Assembly (NCBI GenBank): GCA_947447265.1
Contig: CANFKC010000003.1
Coordinates: 62,001 to 126,000 of the forward strand
DNA: 64,000 nucleotides
Direction of reading: 5' to 3'
Source: Chitinophagaceae bacterium
Lineage (GTDB): Bacteria > Bacteroidota > Bacteroidia > Chitinophagales > Chitinophagaceae
The notes under the pieces were generated by a model. That model saw nothing but the letters and a program-made list of their open reading frames with translations, was not told the origin of the DNA and searched no databases. Positions 25,371 to 34,245 of this stretch are shown in pieces (within the stretch, counting starts at the first letter, position 1; every line of letters starts with the position of its first letter). Made by a program: the position numbers and the translations under genes.

Positions 25371-25375
25371 AGCCC

Positions 25376-25735
25376 ATGAAGTACCTCATAATTGTTGTGT
25401 TACTGGCATTGTCGGGGAGTAGTTTCGGGCAGTCTCGAAGTGCAAAACCGGATACTTTACTACCAGTCGCACCCTATAGTTTTCAAGAATATTTGATAGG
25501 CCATATTAAATTACGCGACGATGTATCTTGTACACTAGGGCGTTTAGTATTTGGTTTTGATGTGTATGAGGACGGGAGTATACACAATGTTACATTTGTA
25601 AAGGGGCCTGGCTGTTGTGAAAAAGAGCTGCTCAGCACGGTTAGTAAAATGCCGCGCTGGAAACCGGCAACAACAAAAGGAAAACCCGTAAAATACTATA
25701 TGAAGTTACCCATCTATATTTGCATGAGAGAATAG
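25376..25735 (+). CDS. Secreted TonB-C-like protein, diverged copy 3
   Basis: 119 residues with signal peptide MKYLIIVVLLALSGSSFGQ. The same domain plan is recognisable (FGFDVYEDGSIHNVTFVKGP, then CCEKELLSTVSKMPRWKPAT and GKPVKYYMKLP), but the conserved Y-P..A..G..G opening of copies 1 and 2 is changed (IKLRDDVSCTLGRLVFG). A cysteine pair (CC) replaces GGGCDE. It is the most diverged of the three. It ends 15 bp before the SDR gene, so the two may be co-transcribed. Confidence 0.72.
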   Translation: MKYLIIVVLLALSGSSFGQSRSAKPDTLLPVAPYSFQEYLIGHIKLRDDVSCTLGRLVFGFDVYEDGSIHNVTFVKGPGCCEKELLSTVSKMPRWKPATTKGKPVKYYMKLPIYICMRE

Positions 25736-25750
25736 GAAAACCAAACCAAA

Positions 25751-26539
25751 ATGATATCACTCAACTTAACAGGAAAGACAGCATTAATAGGCGGAAGCAC
25801 GCAAGGCATTGGCCTGGCATCCGCGCAGGCATTGGCAACATTGGGCGCTACTTGCGTACTCATTTCGCGTAATGAAGACAAACTGCAAAATTCAGTAAGC
25901 ACGCTCGATGCAACGGCCGGCCAGAAACATACCTACCTTATTGCTGATTACAGCGACTATGAGCAGGTAAAAAATGTGGTGGCTGATTTTGTAAAAAATA
26001 ATACCGTACATATCCTTATTAACAATACCGGCGGCCCTGCTGGCGGCCCTATAACAGTAGCAAAGCCGGAAGAATTCCTGGCGGCTTTTCAGCAGCATTT
26101 GATCTGCAACCACATCATTACCAACCTGGTAAGTGAGGGCATGAAGAAAGACGGCTATGGCCGTGTTATCAACATCATCTCCACCTCGGTTAAAATACCG
26201 TTGAAGGGGCTGGGTGTTTCCAATACCATTCGCGGTGCCGTTGCCAGCTGGGCAAAAACAATGGCTAACGAATTGGGGCAGTTTGGCATAACCGTAAATA
26301 ATGTGTTGCCGGGCGCTACATCAACCGAGCGTTTGGCAACTATAGTCGGCAATAAATCAAGCAAGACCGGGCAGGATATACACGAAGTAGAACAGGAAAT
26401 GATGGCCGAAATACCGGCTGGCCGTTTCGGCAAACCCGAGGAAATAGCCTCAGTTGTCGCGTTCCTGGCAAGCCCTGCCGCAGCCTACGTTAACGGCACT
26501 TCCATTCCCGTTGATGGTGGCAGGACAGGGAGTATTTAA
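25751..26539 (+). CDS. SDR family oxidoreductase lacking the canonical Tyr-Lys
   Basis: 262 residues. The Rossmann fold has GGSTQGIGLASAQALA (cofactor loop, about residues 12-27), NNTGGPAGG, and a C-terminal PVDGGRTGSI. The usual catalytic Y-x-x-x-K is absent: after INIISTSVKIP the site reads LGVSNTIRGAVASWAKT, so Ser-Asn-x-x-Arg stands in its place. A group of 3-oxoacyl-ACP-reductase-like SDRs with this change is known. Activity on ordinary carbonyls is therefore uncertain. Confidence 0.85.
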   Translation: MISLNLTGKTALIGGSTQGIGLASAQALATLGATCVLISRNEDKLQNSVSTLDATAGQKHTYLIADYSDYEQVKNVVADFVKNNTVHILINNTGGPAGGPITVAKPEEFLAAFQQHLICNHIITNLVSEGMKKDGYGRVINIISTSVKIPLKGLGVSNTIRGAVASWAKTMANELGQFGITVNNVLPGATSTERLATIVGNKSSKTGQDIHEVEQEMMAEIPAGRFGKPEEIASVVAFLASPAAAYVNGTSIPVDGGRTGSI

Positions 26540-26854
26540 TTGATAGTTAATGTTTTGTAGTCTTAACACTTTGTCATGTCGACGCAGGAGACATCTCTGC
26601 GCATGTAGGACAAAGATTCTTGGTTAATAGGAGAAACCGGCATAAGCAAGGTGCCCTAGGTACAATTTAGAGACCACTAACACAGCATAATTCATTGCCT
26701 GGCAATAGAATAAACAGGGTGTAAGCACACATTTTAATTTTTAATTTTTTAGTTTTCATTTTTGTTAGCAACTTGTGCATTTTGACATTTATATAACAGG
26801 GGATGCTTGCGCATACATCCATTTTTAGTTAACTTTGATACAAATCCCACGAGT
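26540..26854. other. Intergenic stretch with a repeat-like hairpin and a promoter
   Basis: No gene seen. At 26571-26600 lies TTGTCATGTCGACGCAGGAG then ACATCTCTGC, with the small stem ATGTC/GACAT (26576-26580 with 26590-26594). It resembles dispersed intergenic repeats of this phylum, but only one copy is in the window. The right end, very AT-rich, carries the promoter of the TPR gene. Confidence 0.4.
26807..26837 (+). promoter_or_regulatory. Promoter of the TPR gene: TTG-N20-TAACTTTG
   Basis: TTG at 26807-26809, a 20-bp spacer, then TAACTTTG at 26830-26837. This fits the Bacteroidota consensus. The predicted start near 26843 leaves a leader of about 12 nt to ATG 26855. It also argues against starting the protein at the in-frame TTG at 26807. 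Confidence 0.65.
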
Positions 26855-28273
26855 ATGTTTGACGATGATTATAACGACGACGATGATTTGGGTTCAATAG
26901 AAGATATTCTGGCGAAGTATGAGGAGGTGAAAAAAGGAGACGCGGTTAGTATACTCGATGAAGAGGAGTTTGAAACCGTAGTAGAGCATTTCCTCCAAAA
27001 TAGTAATGAGGCCGAAGCCCTGCTGGCCTGCGATATAGCCTGCACTTACTACCCTTTTTCAAGTTCCATATTATTACTTAAAGCAGAAATTCTTACCCAA
27101 TCACAAAAATATGGTCAGGCCCTACGGGTGCTTGACGAAGTAGAGCAATACGATAGTAAAAATATTGATGCGGTACTGCTAAGGTCTGATGTGTTGCTTG
27201 CGCAACTGAAATTTGACAGGGCGGCCCTTTGGCTCGAACAGCAATCCGAAATATTTGAGGGAAAAGACAAAGTTGAAATATTGCTGGAGCTATCAGATGT
27301 ATATGATGAAAGCGAAGAATTTGACGCCGTTTTTGATACCCTGATACGCGTAATAAAGATTGATAAGCGCAACGAAGAGGCCTTGCAGAAAATTTGTTTC
27401 TGGGCCGAATTCACGGACAGGCTTGACGAAAGTATAGCGTTGCACACAACGCTTACCGATAACGACCCGTATAACGCATTGGCCTGGTTTAACCTCGGTG
27501 CCGCCTTTCAGGGGCTCAAGTTATATGAAAAATGCATTGACGCCTATGAATATTGCGTGGCTATTGATGAGAAATTTGAATTTGCCTATCGCAATATGGC
27601 AGACGCCTACATGCGCCTTAAGTACTACGAAAAAGCGTTGGATTCACTTGCCAAGCATGTGGAAATAGCCAAGCCGGAAGATGTAATATTTGAAGCCATG
27701 GGCTATTGCTGGGAAAAGAAGAAAGACTTTACCCGGGCCAGGCATTTTTACCGCCAGGCATCACAGCTTAGTCCGCAGGATGATTCTATTTTTTACAAAA
27801 TAGGCGAAACCTACGCACGCGAAAAGCAATGGGAAAAAGCGGTAAAATCGTTTTCTGTTGCCTTGCACCTGGATAAGGACAATGCCAGCTATTGCATGGC
27901 CATAGGCAATTGCCTGATGGAAATGGATGTAAAAAGTGAGGCCCTGGTTTGTTACCTGAATGCGGTACGCTTAAAACCGGGCAATAAAACTACATGGGTT
28001 GCGCTGATACGTGGTTTGTTCCTGACTGGCTATTTTGAAGAAGCCATTATACAATTAGAAGTAGCCCGCGACCATTGCGGAGATAAAGGAGAATTTAACT
28101 TTTATCATGCTGCTGCACTATTCGAACTGGGCAAGGCTAAAGAGGCCATGCTGCAACTGGAAAAGGCTTTAAAAGACACGCCGAAAAAACTAAAAGTGTT
28201 TACTGACCTTAATGCCGAATACCTGCTTCGCGCACCCGTTGCTGAACTGGTAGCCAGGTACAAAAAGAAGTAA
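26855..28273 (+). CDS. Tetratricopeptide repeat protein
   Basis: 472 residues, no signal peptide. An acidic N-terminus (MFDDDYNDDDDLGSIEDIL) is followed by about ten TPR-type helix pairs through the whole length. Clear units include NALAWFNLGAAFQGLKLYEK, FAYRNMADAYMRLKYYEKAL and SIFYKIGETYAREKQWEKAV. A cytosolic scaffold or adaptor; the partner is unknown. ATG 26855 is favoured by the promoter just upstream. A hairpin terminator follows, then a small gene. Confidence 0.88.
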   Translation: MFDDDYNDDDDLGSIEDILAKYEEVKKGDAVSILDEEEFETVVEHFLQNSNEAEALLACDIACTYYPFSSSILLLKAEILTQSQKYGQALRVLDEVEQYDSKNIDAVLLRSDVLLAQLKFDRAALWLEQQSEIFEGKDKVEILLELSDVYDESEEFDAVFDTLIRVIKIDKRNEEALQKICFWAEFTDRLDESIALHTTLTDNDPYNALAWFNLGAAFQGLKLYEKCIDAYEYCVAIDEKFEFAYRNMADAYMRLKYYEKALDSLAKHVEIAKPEDVIFEAMGYCWEKKKDFTRARHFYRQASQLSPQDDSIFYKIGETYAREKQWEKAVKSFSVALHLDKDNASYCMAIGNCLMEMDVKSEALVCYLNAVRLKPGNKTTWVALIRGLFLTGYFEEAIIQLEVARDHCGDKGEFNFYHAAALFELGKAKEAMLQLEKALKDTPKKLKVFTDLNAEYLLRAPVAELVARYKKK

Positions 28274-28299
28274 GAAAGTAATTTTAAGAGAGATACCAG

Positions 28300-28327
28300 A
28301 TCCTCTGCCTGTAGGCAGGGGATTTTT
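28300..28327 (+). terminator. Intrinsic terminator / attenuator
   Basis: ATCCTCTGCC (28300-28309) pairs with GGCAGGGGAT (28314-28323), one G-U pair, loop TGTA, followed by a run of T to 28327. Only 11 bp separate it from the ATG of the next gene (28339), so it may partly block expression of that gene rather than only end the TPR transcript. Confidence 0.75.
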
Positions 28328-28338
28328 ATTAAGTGCCT

Positions 28339-28611
28339 ATGAAAGCAATAGAACTTTGCCTGGAAATTGCCCGGCTATGTAAACTGGGCAACGAACACCA
28401 ATATGCAGCATTATTTGAAAATTATGCCGCTGGCCTTGCCGAGGAAAAATGGGATGTAATGAAGCGAAGCATAATGAACACCTTTAAAGGTGGCATGGGG
28501 TCGTTTAACGACCTGGTACTGCATGTTGATGGAAAACCACTATTTAATGAAAATGATAGGTTGCGTGCATTAAAAAGCCAGTTATACGATGAAATTGCCG
28601 CTAAATGGTGA
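28339..28611 (+). CDS. Small soluble protein (DUF6966-like)
   Basis: 90 residues; ATG 28339 is preferred to the GTG 6 bp upstream. Helical N-terminal half (IELCLEIARLCKLGNEHQYAA) and the motif FKGGMGSFNDLVL (about 53-65), followed by a D-N-R-L-R-x-L-K-S-Q-L-Y-D-E-I-A helix. The GGMGSxNDLVL motif recalls the DUF6966 family from memory. Function unknown. Confidence 0.65.
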   Translation: MKAIELCLEIARLCKLGNEHQYAALFENYAAGLAEEKWDVMKRSIMNTFKGGMGSFNDLVLHVDGKPLFNENDRLRALKSQLYDEIAAKW

Positions 28612-28682
28612 ATAGAACACCTTTATGCTGTAGTGCAACTTTATAATTTACCCGTATACCGAAAATGGCCTAATTTTATATT

Positions 28683-30881
28683 ATGAAAAAGTCCACGCTC
28701 CAACTAGTGTGCTTCGTGCTGCTATCCATTTTAAGCAATAAAGCTGCGGCCGCCGATAAATACCTCTTGCCTTACAGAAAGGGTAGCAGTTGGGGATTGA
28801 GCGATGAGAAGGGCACTATTATCATCCCTTGCAAGTACGAGAGCGTTACTTATATCTACCCCTACGCTTTTGCCGTTGAAAAAGGGGAAAGTGGTACCAC
28901 CAGGATATTTGATAAAACCGGGAAGTTCATTGATAGTTGCCTCACCTATATCCCGTTGTGCAACAATCGATTCTTTATTGTGAAGCCTTCCCGACAAATA
29001 CTCGCTGGCTTGTTCAGGGTAAAGGCTGATAACCAGAACACAATGGAAGGCGCAAAAATGGGTAACCTGGTAGGCTGGACAAAATTTGATGAACCGTGCA
29101 GTGGTTACATTCTGGAATCGGGAAACGTAAAAAAAGCTACACCCGGCACCTTCAATTCCGTTGCCCCTGATCAGTTTATAGCTGGTGTAGAGATGAATGG
29201 TAAATGTGGGCTGTATAACTTCAGCGACGATTCGTTTTTAATAAAACCCGCCTATAACAGCATGGTGTATATAAGCCCTTTCTGGGTGCTGGCACTGAAA
29301 GACGGCGACAGTACAGCTTTGTTCGGTTGTAACGGCAAGAAGCATCCCGGCCATCCCGATTCAACGGCGCTATACATTGACGGGAATACGGGAAATTATG
29401 TATTAAAGGTTGCCCTTACCCACGATGCCAAATACAACTTCAGTACTTATGGCTATAGACTTATAAGCGGTAATGGTCAGGAGTTAATCGCTGCAGACCG
29501 GGACTGGCAATTCTGGCCAACAGCTTATGCACCCGAATTCATATTGCTGCGCAAACCAAAGGACAGCCTTAAATACGGGCAAAGTGTTTTCAGGATGCTG
29601 GGACTGGATGGACAAGTCATTTTCCCGAGTGTGAATGAGGTAGTTAGCTTTAGCGATGATGTGGTACGCATACTTGATATTTCGCCAGAAGGAATGGGCG
29701 AATTCCTGTATAATACCAAGCTCAAAAAGGTACTGTTTCCAGAAAATGCTGGTAAAGTACCGCTGGTAAAAAGCAGCAGAATACCCGTAATAAGGAAAAA
29801 TAAACAGCACCTTTACTATAACGACAAAGGAGAGCTATTGGCTGCCGTTCCTGATTCCGTGCTCAACTGGCAGAAGGAACAACTGTTCATGCAACAAATA
29901 GAACTACAGCGCAAACGGGCCGACTTTCTGGCTACCGGGGTTCACCAGAATATCTATTTCGCTATACGCGCCGATGCATACGACCATTACACTATTTACA
30001 ATGATACCTTCCAAAAAATAGGCGGCATTTTCGATGCCTTTACTGAAATTGCTACAGGTAGCTATATCTCTTTTCGCCGTGGTGAAAAATGGGGTGTTAT
30101 TGATGAATATTTCAAAGAGGTGGTGCCACCAGTATACGATGCTGCACTTACCTTCACAGATCATTACGCATACGGGCTTGTTGATGGGCATAAAAAACGT
30201 ATTGATCTGCAAAACGGCAGAACTATTGACAATGCGGTTTTTGATGATTTTGGTTTCAGTTCATTCGGGGCTAAATACCTTGCTGCAAGGTATGTGCAAA
30301 CCCGGGGAAGCCGCGGTTATTACGATAATATGAACAGGGTAGCTACGCTATACATAACGGATAGCCTGGGCAAAATACAGGATAGTTTGCCACAGAATGA
30401 TGTATACAGTTACAAGTACGTTTTTACCAGCAATGGTAGCATTTTAAAATACTCCGATGGAGATGAGCGGGCTGGCACTATGTATGTTTTAGAGGGTAAA
30501 AAAGGCATTGCAAAAACATGCCCGTATCCGTTCGGCAAGCCGGAACTATGCAACGGCAAAGCGTTATTGATACAATGCCGAAACGATAAAGGAGAAATCG
30601 CGCTGATATCTGCAAACGATTTTGGCTTTGTTGTTCCGTTTGGTAAATACCAGACCCTGGGAACCCAGTACTATCCCATTGCCACTATGTACAATAGCGG
30701 GCCGGTATACGAGGCTTTAGAAATTACAGGGCAGCCATATCAAAAAGAGAAGGAGGAAAAATCACCCTACGATCCTTTCCAGGCAATGAAGGCCAAAATG
30801 GATAACAGTTTCGATAACGACGACAACGAAACAATAGGACTCTATTCGGTTGATGGCCGCAAATTCTGGGATAAACCATAG
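28683..30881 (+). CDS. Secreted WG-repeat protein
   Basis: 732 residues. The signal peptide (1-23, ending KAAAADK) is followed by several WG-type beta repeats, for example KGSSWGLSDEKGTIIIPCKY, NGKCGLYNFSDDSFLIKPAY and GEKWGVIDEYFKEVVPPVYD. The pattern (x-W/C-G-L/V-x-D-x-x-G-x-x-I/V-x-P) defines the WG repeat (KWG Leptospira) family, beta-rich and often on the cell surface. Residues 400-480 and the last 120 are less regular. Role unknown; followed by a lipoprotein in the same direction. Confidence 0.82.
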   Translation: MKKSTLQLVCFVLLSILSNKAAAADKYLLPYRKGSSWGLSDEKGTIIIPCKYESVTYIYPYAFAVEKGESGTTRIFDKTGKFIDSCLTYIPLCNNRFFIVKPSRQILAGLFRVKADNQNTMEGAKMGNLVGWTKFDEPCSGYILESGNVKKATPGTFNSVAPDQFIAGVEMNGKCGLYNFSDDSFLIKPAYNSMVYISPFWVLALKDGDSTALFGCNGKKHPGHPDSTALYIDGNTGNYVLKVALTHDAKYNFSTYGYRLISGNGQELIAADRDWQFWPTAYAPEFILLRKPKDSLKYGQSVFRMLGLDGQVIFPSVNEVVSFSDDVVRILDISPEGMGEFLYNTKLKKVLFPENAGKVPLVKSSRIPVIRKNKQHLYYNDKGELLAAVPDSVLNWQKEQLFMQQIELQRKRADFLATGVHQNIYFAIRADAYDHYTIYNDTFQKIGGIFDAFTEIATGSYISFRRGEKWGVIDEYFKEVVPPVYDAALTFTDHYAYGLVDGHKKRIDLQNGRTIDNAVFDDFGFSSFGAKYLAARYVQTRGSRGYYDNMNRVATLYITDSLGKIQDSLPQNDVYSYKYVFTSNGSILKYSDGDERAGTMYVLEGKKGIAKTCPYPFGKPELCNGKALLIQCRNDKGEIALISANDFGFVVPFGKYQTLGTQYYPIATMYNSGPVYEALEITGQPYQKEKEEKSPYDPFQAMKAKMDNSFDNDDNETIGLYSVDGRKFWDKP

Positions 30882-30956
30882 TTGTTGTACTAACGCTCCG
30901 GTTAGCGGAGTTCCCGGTAAAATGCTGTAACTTGTTGTTACTAACTACAAGCCTGC

Positions 30957-31955
30957 ATGAAATACCTGCCCATTTTACTTTTTGCCTCGCTCTTATTTTC
31001 CTGTTCGCCGGATAGTAGGGAGGAGGCCACAGCACACAAAAAGGTTTTGACACTTGCTGACTTGAAATTTCCCTTTATTGATGAATTGAACGGCATACCA
31101 TTTTTTCCAAAGCCTAACAATGAGAACATAGTTAATAACCATATCGACACCTTATTAACTGAAGGTATCGTGATTGACGCTAGTGCTTGTCCCGGGAGAA
31201 CGAAGACTAATTATTCTCCATCAGACGAAAAAATGAAAGAAAGGTTATTGGGGAAATTTAGGCATCGATGGTTCATCGCAGAAATAAGGACATTCGACAC
31301 CGCAGGTAATCTCTCAAAATATGGCAGCTTTACCGTTGACAGGCTATCCTGGAAATTCTCTTATAATAAGAATGGTTTTGTAACTGATTGGGAGGGTGGA
31401 AGCTGCATTTATCGCCACTTTAAGTACGTATACTATTTCGACACTATCAATAACTGCCTGCACCAGGTTACGATAGATAAGAATCAGTTCAATTACTACC
31501 ACTTGAACTACTATTTGTCGGTACAAAGTAGGACATACCAGTTCGATAAATTGGGGTATTTACTCAAACTAACCGAACAGGAACAAAGCCACGATTCTAT
31601 CAATGGATACCTCAAAGAATACTACTTTACCTATAACAGCAGCCATAAAATTGAGTCTATCTGGCATCAGTACTATGAACACAAAGGCTCTTACAATTTG
31701 AATAAGCTTATCACCGATCCAGATCGTATTCCTAACAATAGCCTTTCACATTATTTCTATAGCTCAGGCAGGTTGGATTCAATCGTAACCCGTTCCACTT
31801 TTTATAGTGAACCAAATCTTGTGCGCACCCGAAGCACCTATTATGGCAGCGGCGGAATCCCTATAAGAACCGTATACAAAAAGGGGCTTACGCACTTCTT
31901 TACAGATGGTTTACTATATTCCTACTCAAAACGAAAACAAAGCCAGAACGAATAA
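30957..31955 (+). CDS. Lipoprotein of unknown function
   Basis: 332 residues with a lipoprotein signal (MKYLPILLFASLLFSCSPDS, Cys16). The body is rich in Tyr, Asn and Ser, with repeating strands such as KYGSFTVDRLSWKFSYNKNG and SRTYQFDKLGYLLKLTEQEQ. This is reminiscent of YD/RHS-like or MORN-like beta repeats that unfold as ...YxYDxxGxL.... Surface or periplasmic. No recognised family. It lies 75 bp after the WG-repeat gene, so co-transcription is possible. Confidence 0.65.
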   Translation: MKYLPILLFASLLFSCSPDSREEATAHKKVLTLADLKFPFIDELNGIPFFPKPNNENIVNNHIDTLLTEGIVIDASACPGRTKTNYSPSDEKMKERLLGKFRHRWFIAEIRTFDTAGNLSKYGSFTVDRLSWKFSYNKNGFVTDWEGGSCIYRHFKYVYYFDTINNCLHQVTIDKNQFNYYHLNYYLSVQSRTYQFDKLGYLLKLTEQEQSHDSINGYLKEYYFTYNSSHKIESIWHQYYEHKGSYNLNKLITDPDRIPNNSLSHYFYSSGRLDSIVTRSTFYSEPNLVRTRSTYYGSGGIPIRTVYKKGLTHFFTDGLLYSYSKRKQSQNE

Positions 31956-32184
31956 TATCCTGCCAGTTGGTGTGCCAGTATGTCACCGCCTTCGGGGTTT
32001 TGCTCATGATTTTTACCCATTTTCTACAATAATGCCAACACTCCGGGTTTCTGGATTTTAATGCGTTTCCTCTGGGTTGTTAACATCAACACCATAACCT
32101 AACTTTTCATTATCTTTATAGTAGTCTATGCCTTGTGCATTTATGCTGGGCTCATCATTATAAAACCAACTAAAACAGCGTTTT

Positions 32185-33603
32185 ATGAAAAAAAGTTTGC
32201 TTGCTTTATTCACTATTGTAACTGTTTGCCCGGCTGCTTACAGCCAGCGCTATCTTGGCGTGTCAACAGGCAACTACAACACGCTCAACAGTATGTTCCT
32301 GAATCCGGCCAACCTGGGTGGCTGTAACGAAAAGATAGGGGTGAACCTTATCTCCTTCAACATGGGTGTTGATAACAGTCTGGGTACCATCAGCTCCATT
32401 GGCAATATAATGAAAGCCGTTAACAGTGGCGATTCTAACAGCAATCAAAACCTGTTTACGTATTCTAATAAGGATAAATTCAGCATGATGCTGCCGGCAG
32501 TAGAGTTACGCGGGCCGGGTGTTTTATACCGCATTAGTGATAAGCATACTGTAGCGCTCACCACCAGGGTGCGCGCATTTAATGAGTTTAATAATTTCAG
32601 CAAGCAGCTCTACACCACCATTACACAATCAACTTTATCTAACGCCAGCATAAATACGCTTAGTGCCCAGAATTTTAACTGGACCGCCCATGTATGGAGC
32701 GATATCGGCCTTAGTTATGGGGGTGTTGTTTACAGCAGCGACCCGCTGCAGGTAAAAGTAGGGGCTACAGTGCGCTACCTGATGGGTGCAGGCTACCTCG
32801 GGCTAAAGGGAAAGAACCTTGATATTGCCTACACTACAGGAAGTGATTCTTTCCACGCCACTAATTCGGATATCGAATTCGCCAGCAACCTGCAAAATCT
32901 TGACGACGCATTCAGCAATGGCGTTTCCTTTTCTAAAATATTCGGAAGCAAGTCACGGGGTACAGGCATAGGTGCCGATCTGGGTATAGTAGTATCTATG
33001 TTACCTGAAAGTGGTGGCGGTAATTCAACCTCCGACAGGGCAGACGATGCAGGCGAAGACGGCGGCTATAAACTTTCGCTTTCTGCTGCAGTTACCGACA
33101 TCGGCGCGATAACTTACAAATCAAGTTACAACGTAAATGTTACCGGTAACGGATACCTAACCGGTAAGGGTCTCGCGGACCATCTCAAAGACTATCAGGA
33201 TTTCCGGCAATATGTGATTAACCAGGGTTACACGGCTGATACAGGTGTAAAATCGACCAAAGTATCACTGCCGACAGCAATGCTTATTGGTGGCGACTAC
33301 CACGCCTACAAACATTTTTACGCCAATGCTACACTGATATTAAACATGGCCAGCGATGCCAATTTTGGCAGCAAATATTACAACCAGCTTACCATCACTC
33401 CACGGTACGATACCAAACTCTTTACGGCGGGCTTGCCCATAACCTACAATATGCTCACCAATAATATGCGCATAGGGCTTGGTTTACGGGTGTCAGGCTT
33501 CTACCTGGGCAGCGACGATATGCTTGCATTGTTCAGCAACAACCAATATGGCATTAACTTTTATTTCGGCGGCATGATTCCAATTTGCAGGGGTAAGAAG
33601 TAG
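32185..33603 (+). CDS. DUF5723 family outer-membrane beta-barrel protein
   Basis: 472 residues. The signal peptide (1-21) is followed by the typical opening NTLNSMFLNPANLGGCNEKI, close to the NPA motif of FadL/PorP-like barrels. It then has long amphipathic strands and ends MIPICRGKK. Residues 270-300 hold a Gly/Asp-rich loop (GGGNSTSDRADDAGEDGG). Expected at the outer membrane. The DUF5723 assignment is from memory of the NPA-containing N-terminus. Role unknown. Confidence 0.78.
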   Translation: MKKSLLALFTIVTVCPAAYSQRYLGVSTGNYNTLNSMFLNPANLGGCNEKIGVNLISFNMGVDNSLGTISSIGNIMKAVNSGDSNSNQNLFTYSNKDKFSMMLPAVELRGPGVLYRISDKHTVALTTRVRAFNEFNNFSKQLYTTITQSTLSNASINTLSAQNFNWTAHVWSDIGLSYGGVVYSSDPLQVKVGATVRYLMGAGYLGLKGKNLDIAYTTGSDSFHATNSDIEFASNLQNLDDAFSNGVSFSKIFGSKSRGTGIGADLGIVVSMLPESGGGNSTSDRADDAGEDGGYKLSLSAAVTDIGAITYKSSYNVNVTGNGYLTGKGLADHLKDYQDFRQYVINQGYTADTGVKSTKVSLPTAMLIGGDYHAYKHFYANATLILNMASDANFGSKYYNQLTITPRYDTKLFTAGLPITYNMLTNNMRIGLGLRVSGFYLGSDDMLALFSNNQYGINFYFGGMIPICRGKK

Positions 33604-33643
33604 GGATGGTTTCGTAAAAACACGGTCTTTGCGAACTAGTGAA

Positions 33644-33666
33644 GCCTGCCTACCGGACAGGCAGGC
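33644..33666. repeat. GCCTGCCT inverted repeat, dispersed-element type
   Basis: GCCTGCCT (33644-33651) and AGGCAGGC (33659-33666) with loop ACCGGAC. It sits in 190 bp between the DUF5723 gene and the acetyltransferase gene, flanked by TTTGCGA and CAATCTC words of the kind seen in dispersed repeats of Bacteroidota. It may also end transcription of the DUF5723 gene. Confidence 0.5.
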
Positions 33667-33795
33667 AATCTCACGAGCGGCATGCACTATGCAGATAGTT
33701 GAATTGGTTGTTGCGAGATTACTCTCCGAAAGGCGCCGGAAAGATCAAATACTAATACAACTAAAATCGACTCAAACCCTTTATTTTTGCCTGGT

Positions 33796-34083
33796 ATGCA
33801 ATTATCAAACAACAAACGGGAATTTCGCTTTGAAGGGCTTTTTGAAAATGGCGAAAAAGCTACTTTAGAATACCGCTGGCTGAAAGGTAGTATGGTGTTG
33901 ATGCATACCTTAGTGCCAGCCAGCCTGAGTGGTAAGGGTGCGGGTTCTGCACTTGTAAAATACGTACTCGGTCATGCCCGGGAACATCACCTTAAAATAA
34001 TTGTCTACTGTCCCTTCGTTGCAAAATACATGCAAAGCCACCCGGAATATAACGACCTTATTGATGAGGCTTACAGGAAGTAA
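33796..34083 (+). CDS. Small GNAT acetyltransferase (Acetyltransf_CG, YidJ-like)
   Basis: 95 residues from ATG 33796; the frame opens earlier at a TTG that falls in a promoter-like TATTTTTG (33782-33789). The family pattern is complete: FRFEGLFENGEKATLEYRWL, LMHTLVPASLSGKGAGSALV (acetyl-CoA loop S/G-K-G-A/G-x-A) and IIVYCPFVAKYMQSHPEYND. The protein is the minimal GNAT fold. Substrate unknown. Confidence 0.9.
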   Translation: MQLSNNKREFRFEGLFENGEKATLEYRWLKGSMVLMHTLVPASLSGKGAGSALVKYVLGHAREHHLKIIVYCPFVAKYMQSHPEYNDLIDEAYRK

Positions 34084-34090
34084 ACAAAGT

Positions 34091-34199
34091 TCAATTTCAT
34101 TAGCCTAAAAAAAGGCGCGCAAAGCCTCCACTTAAATGTCATTCAATATTTAAGAGGCACAACTAAAAACGCTGAAAAAACCTGAGTTAATGAAATTGA
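34091..34199. repeat. 12-bp inverted repeat ends enclosing about 85 bp
   Basis: TCAATTTCATTA (34091-34102) and its exact complement TAATGAAATTGA (34188-34199) bracket a non-coding stretch between convergent genes. It could be a tiny decayed element or a chance pair; no duplication of target bases was found. Confidence 0.35.
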
Positions 34200-34245
34200 T
34201 GCGCGGTTGGTGAAAATTCTAATCAGAAATTTTAAGCGATTGACC

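Noticed and set aside
24850-25400. CRISPR-like repetition among the TonB-C copies
   Set aside because: The similarity comes from gene duplication, not short regular repeats with spacers.
26807-26854. TTG start for the TPR protein
   Set aside because: The TTG is the -33 element of a good promoter whose start site lies downstream of it.
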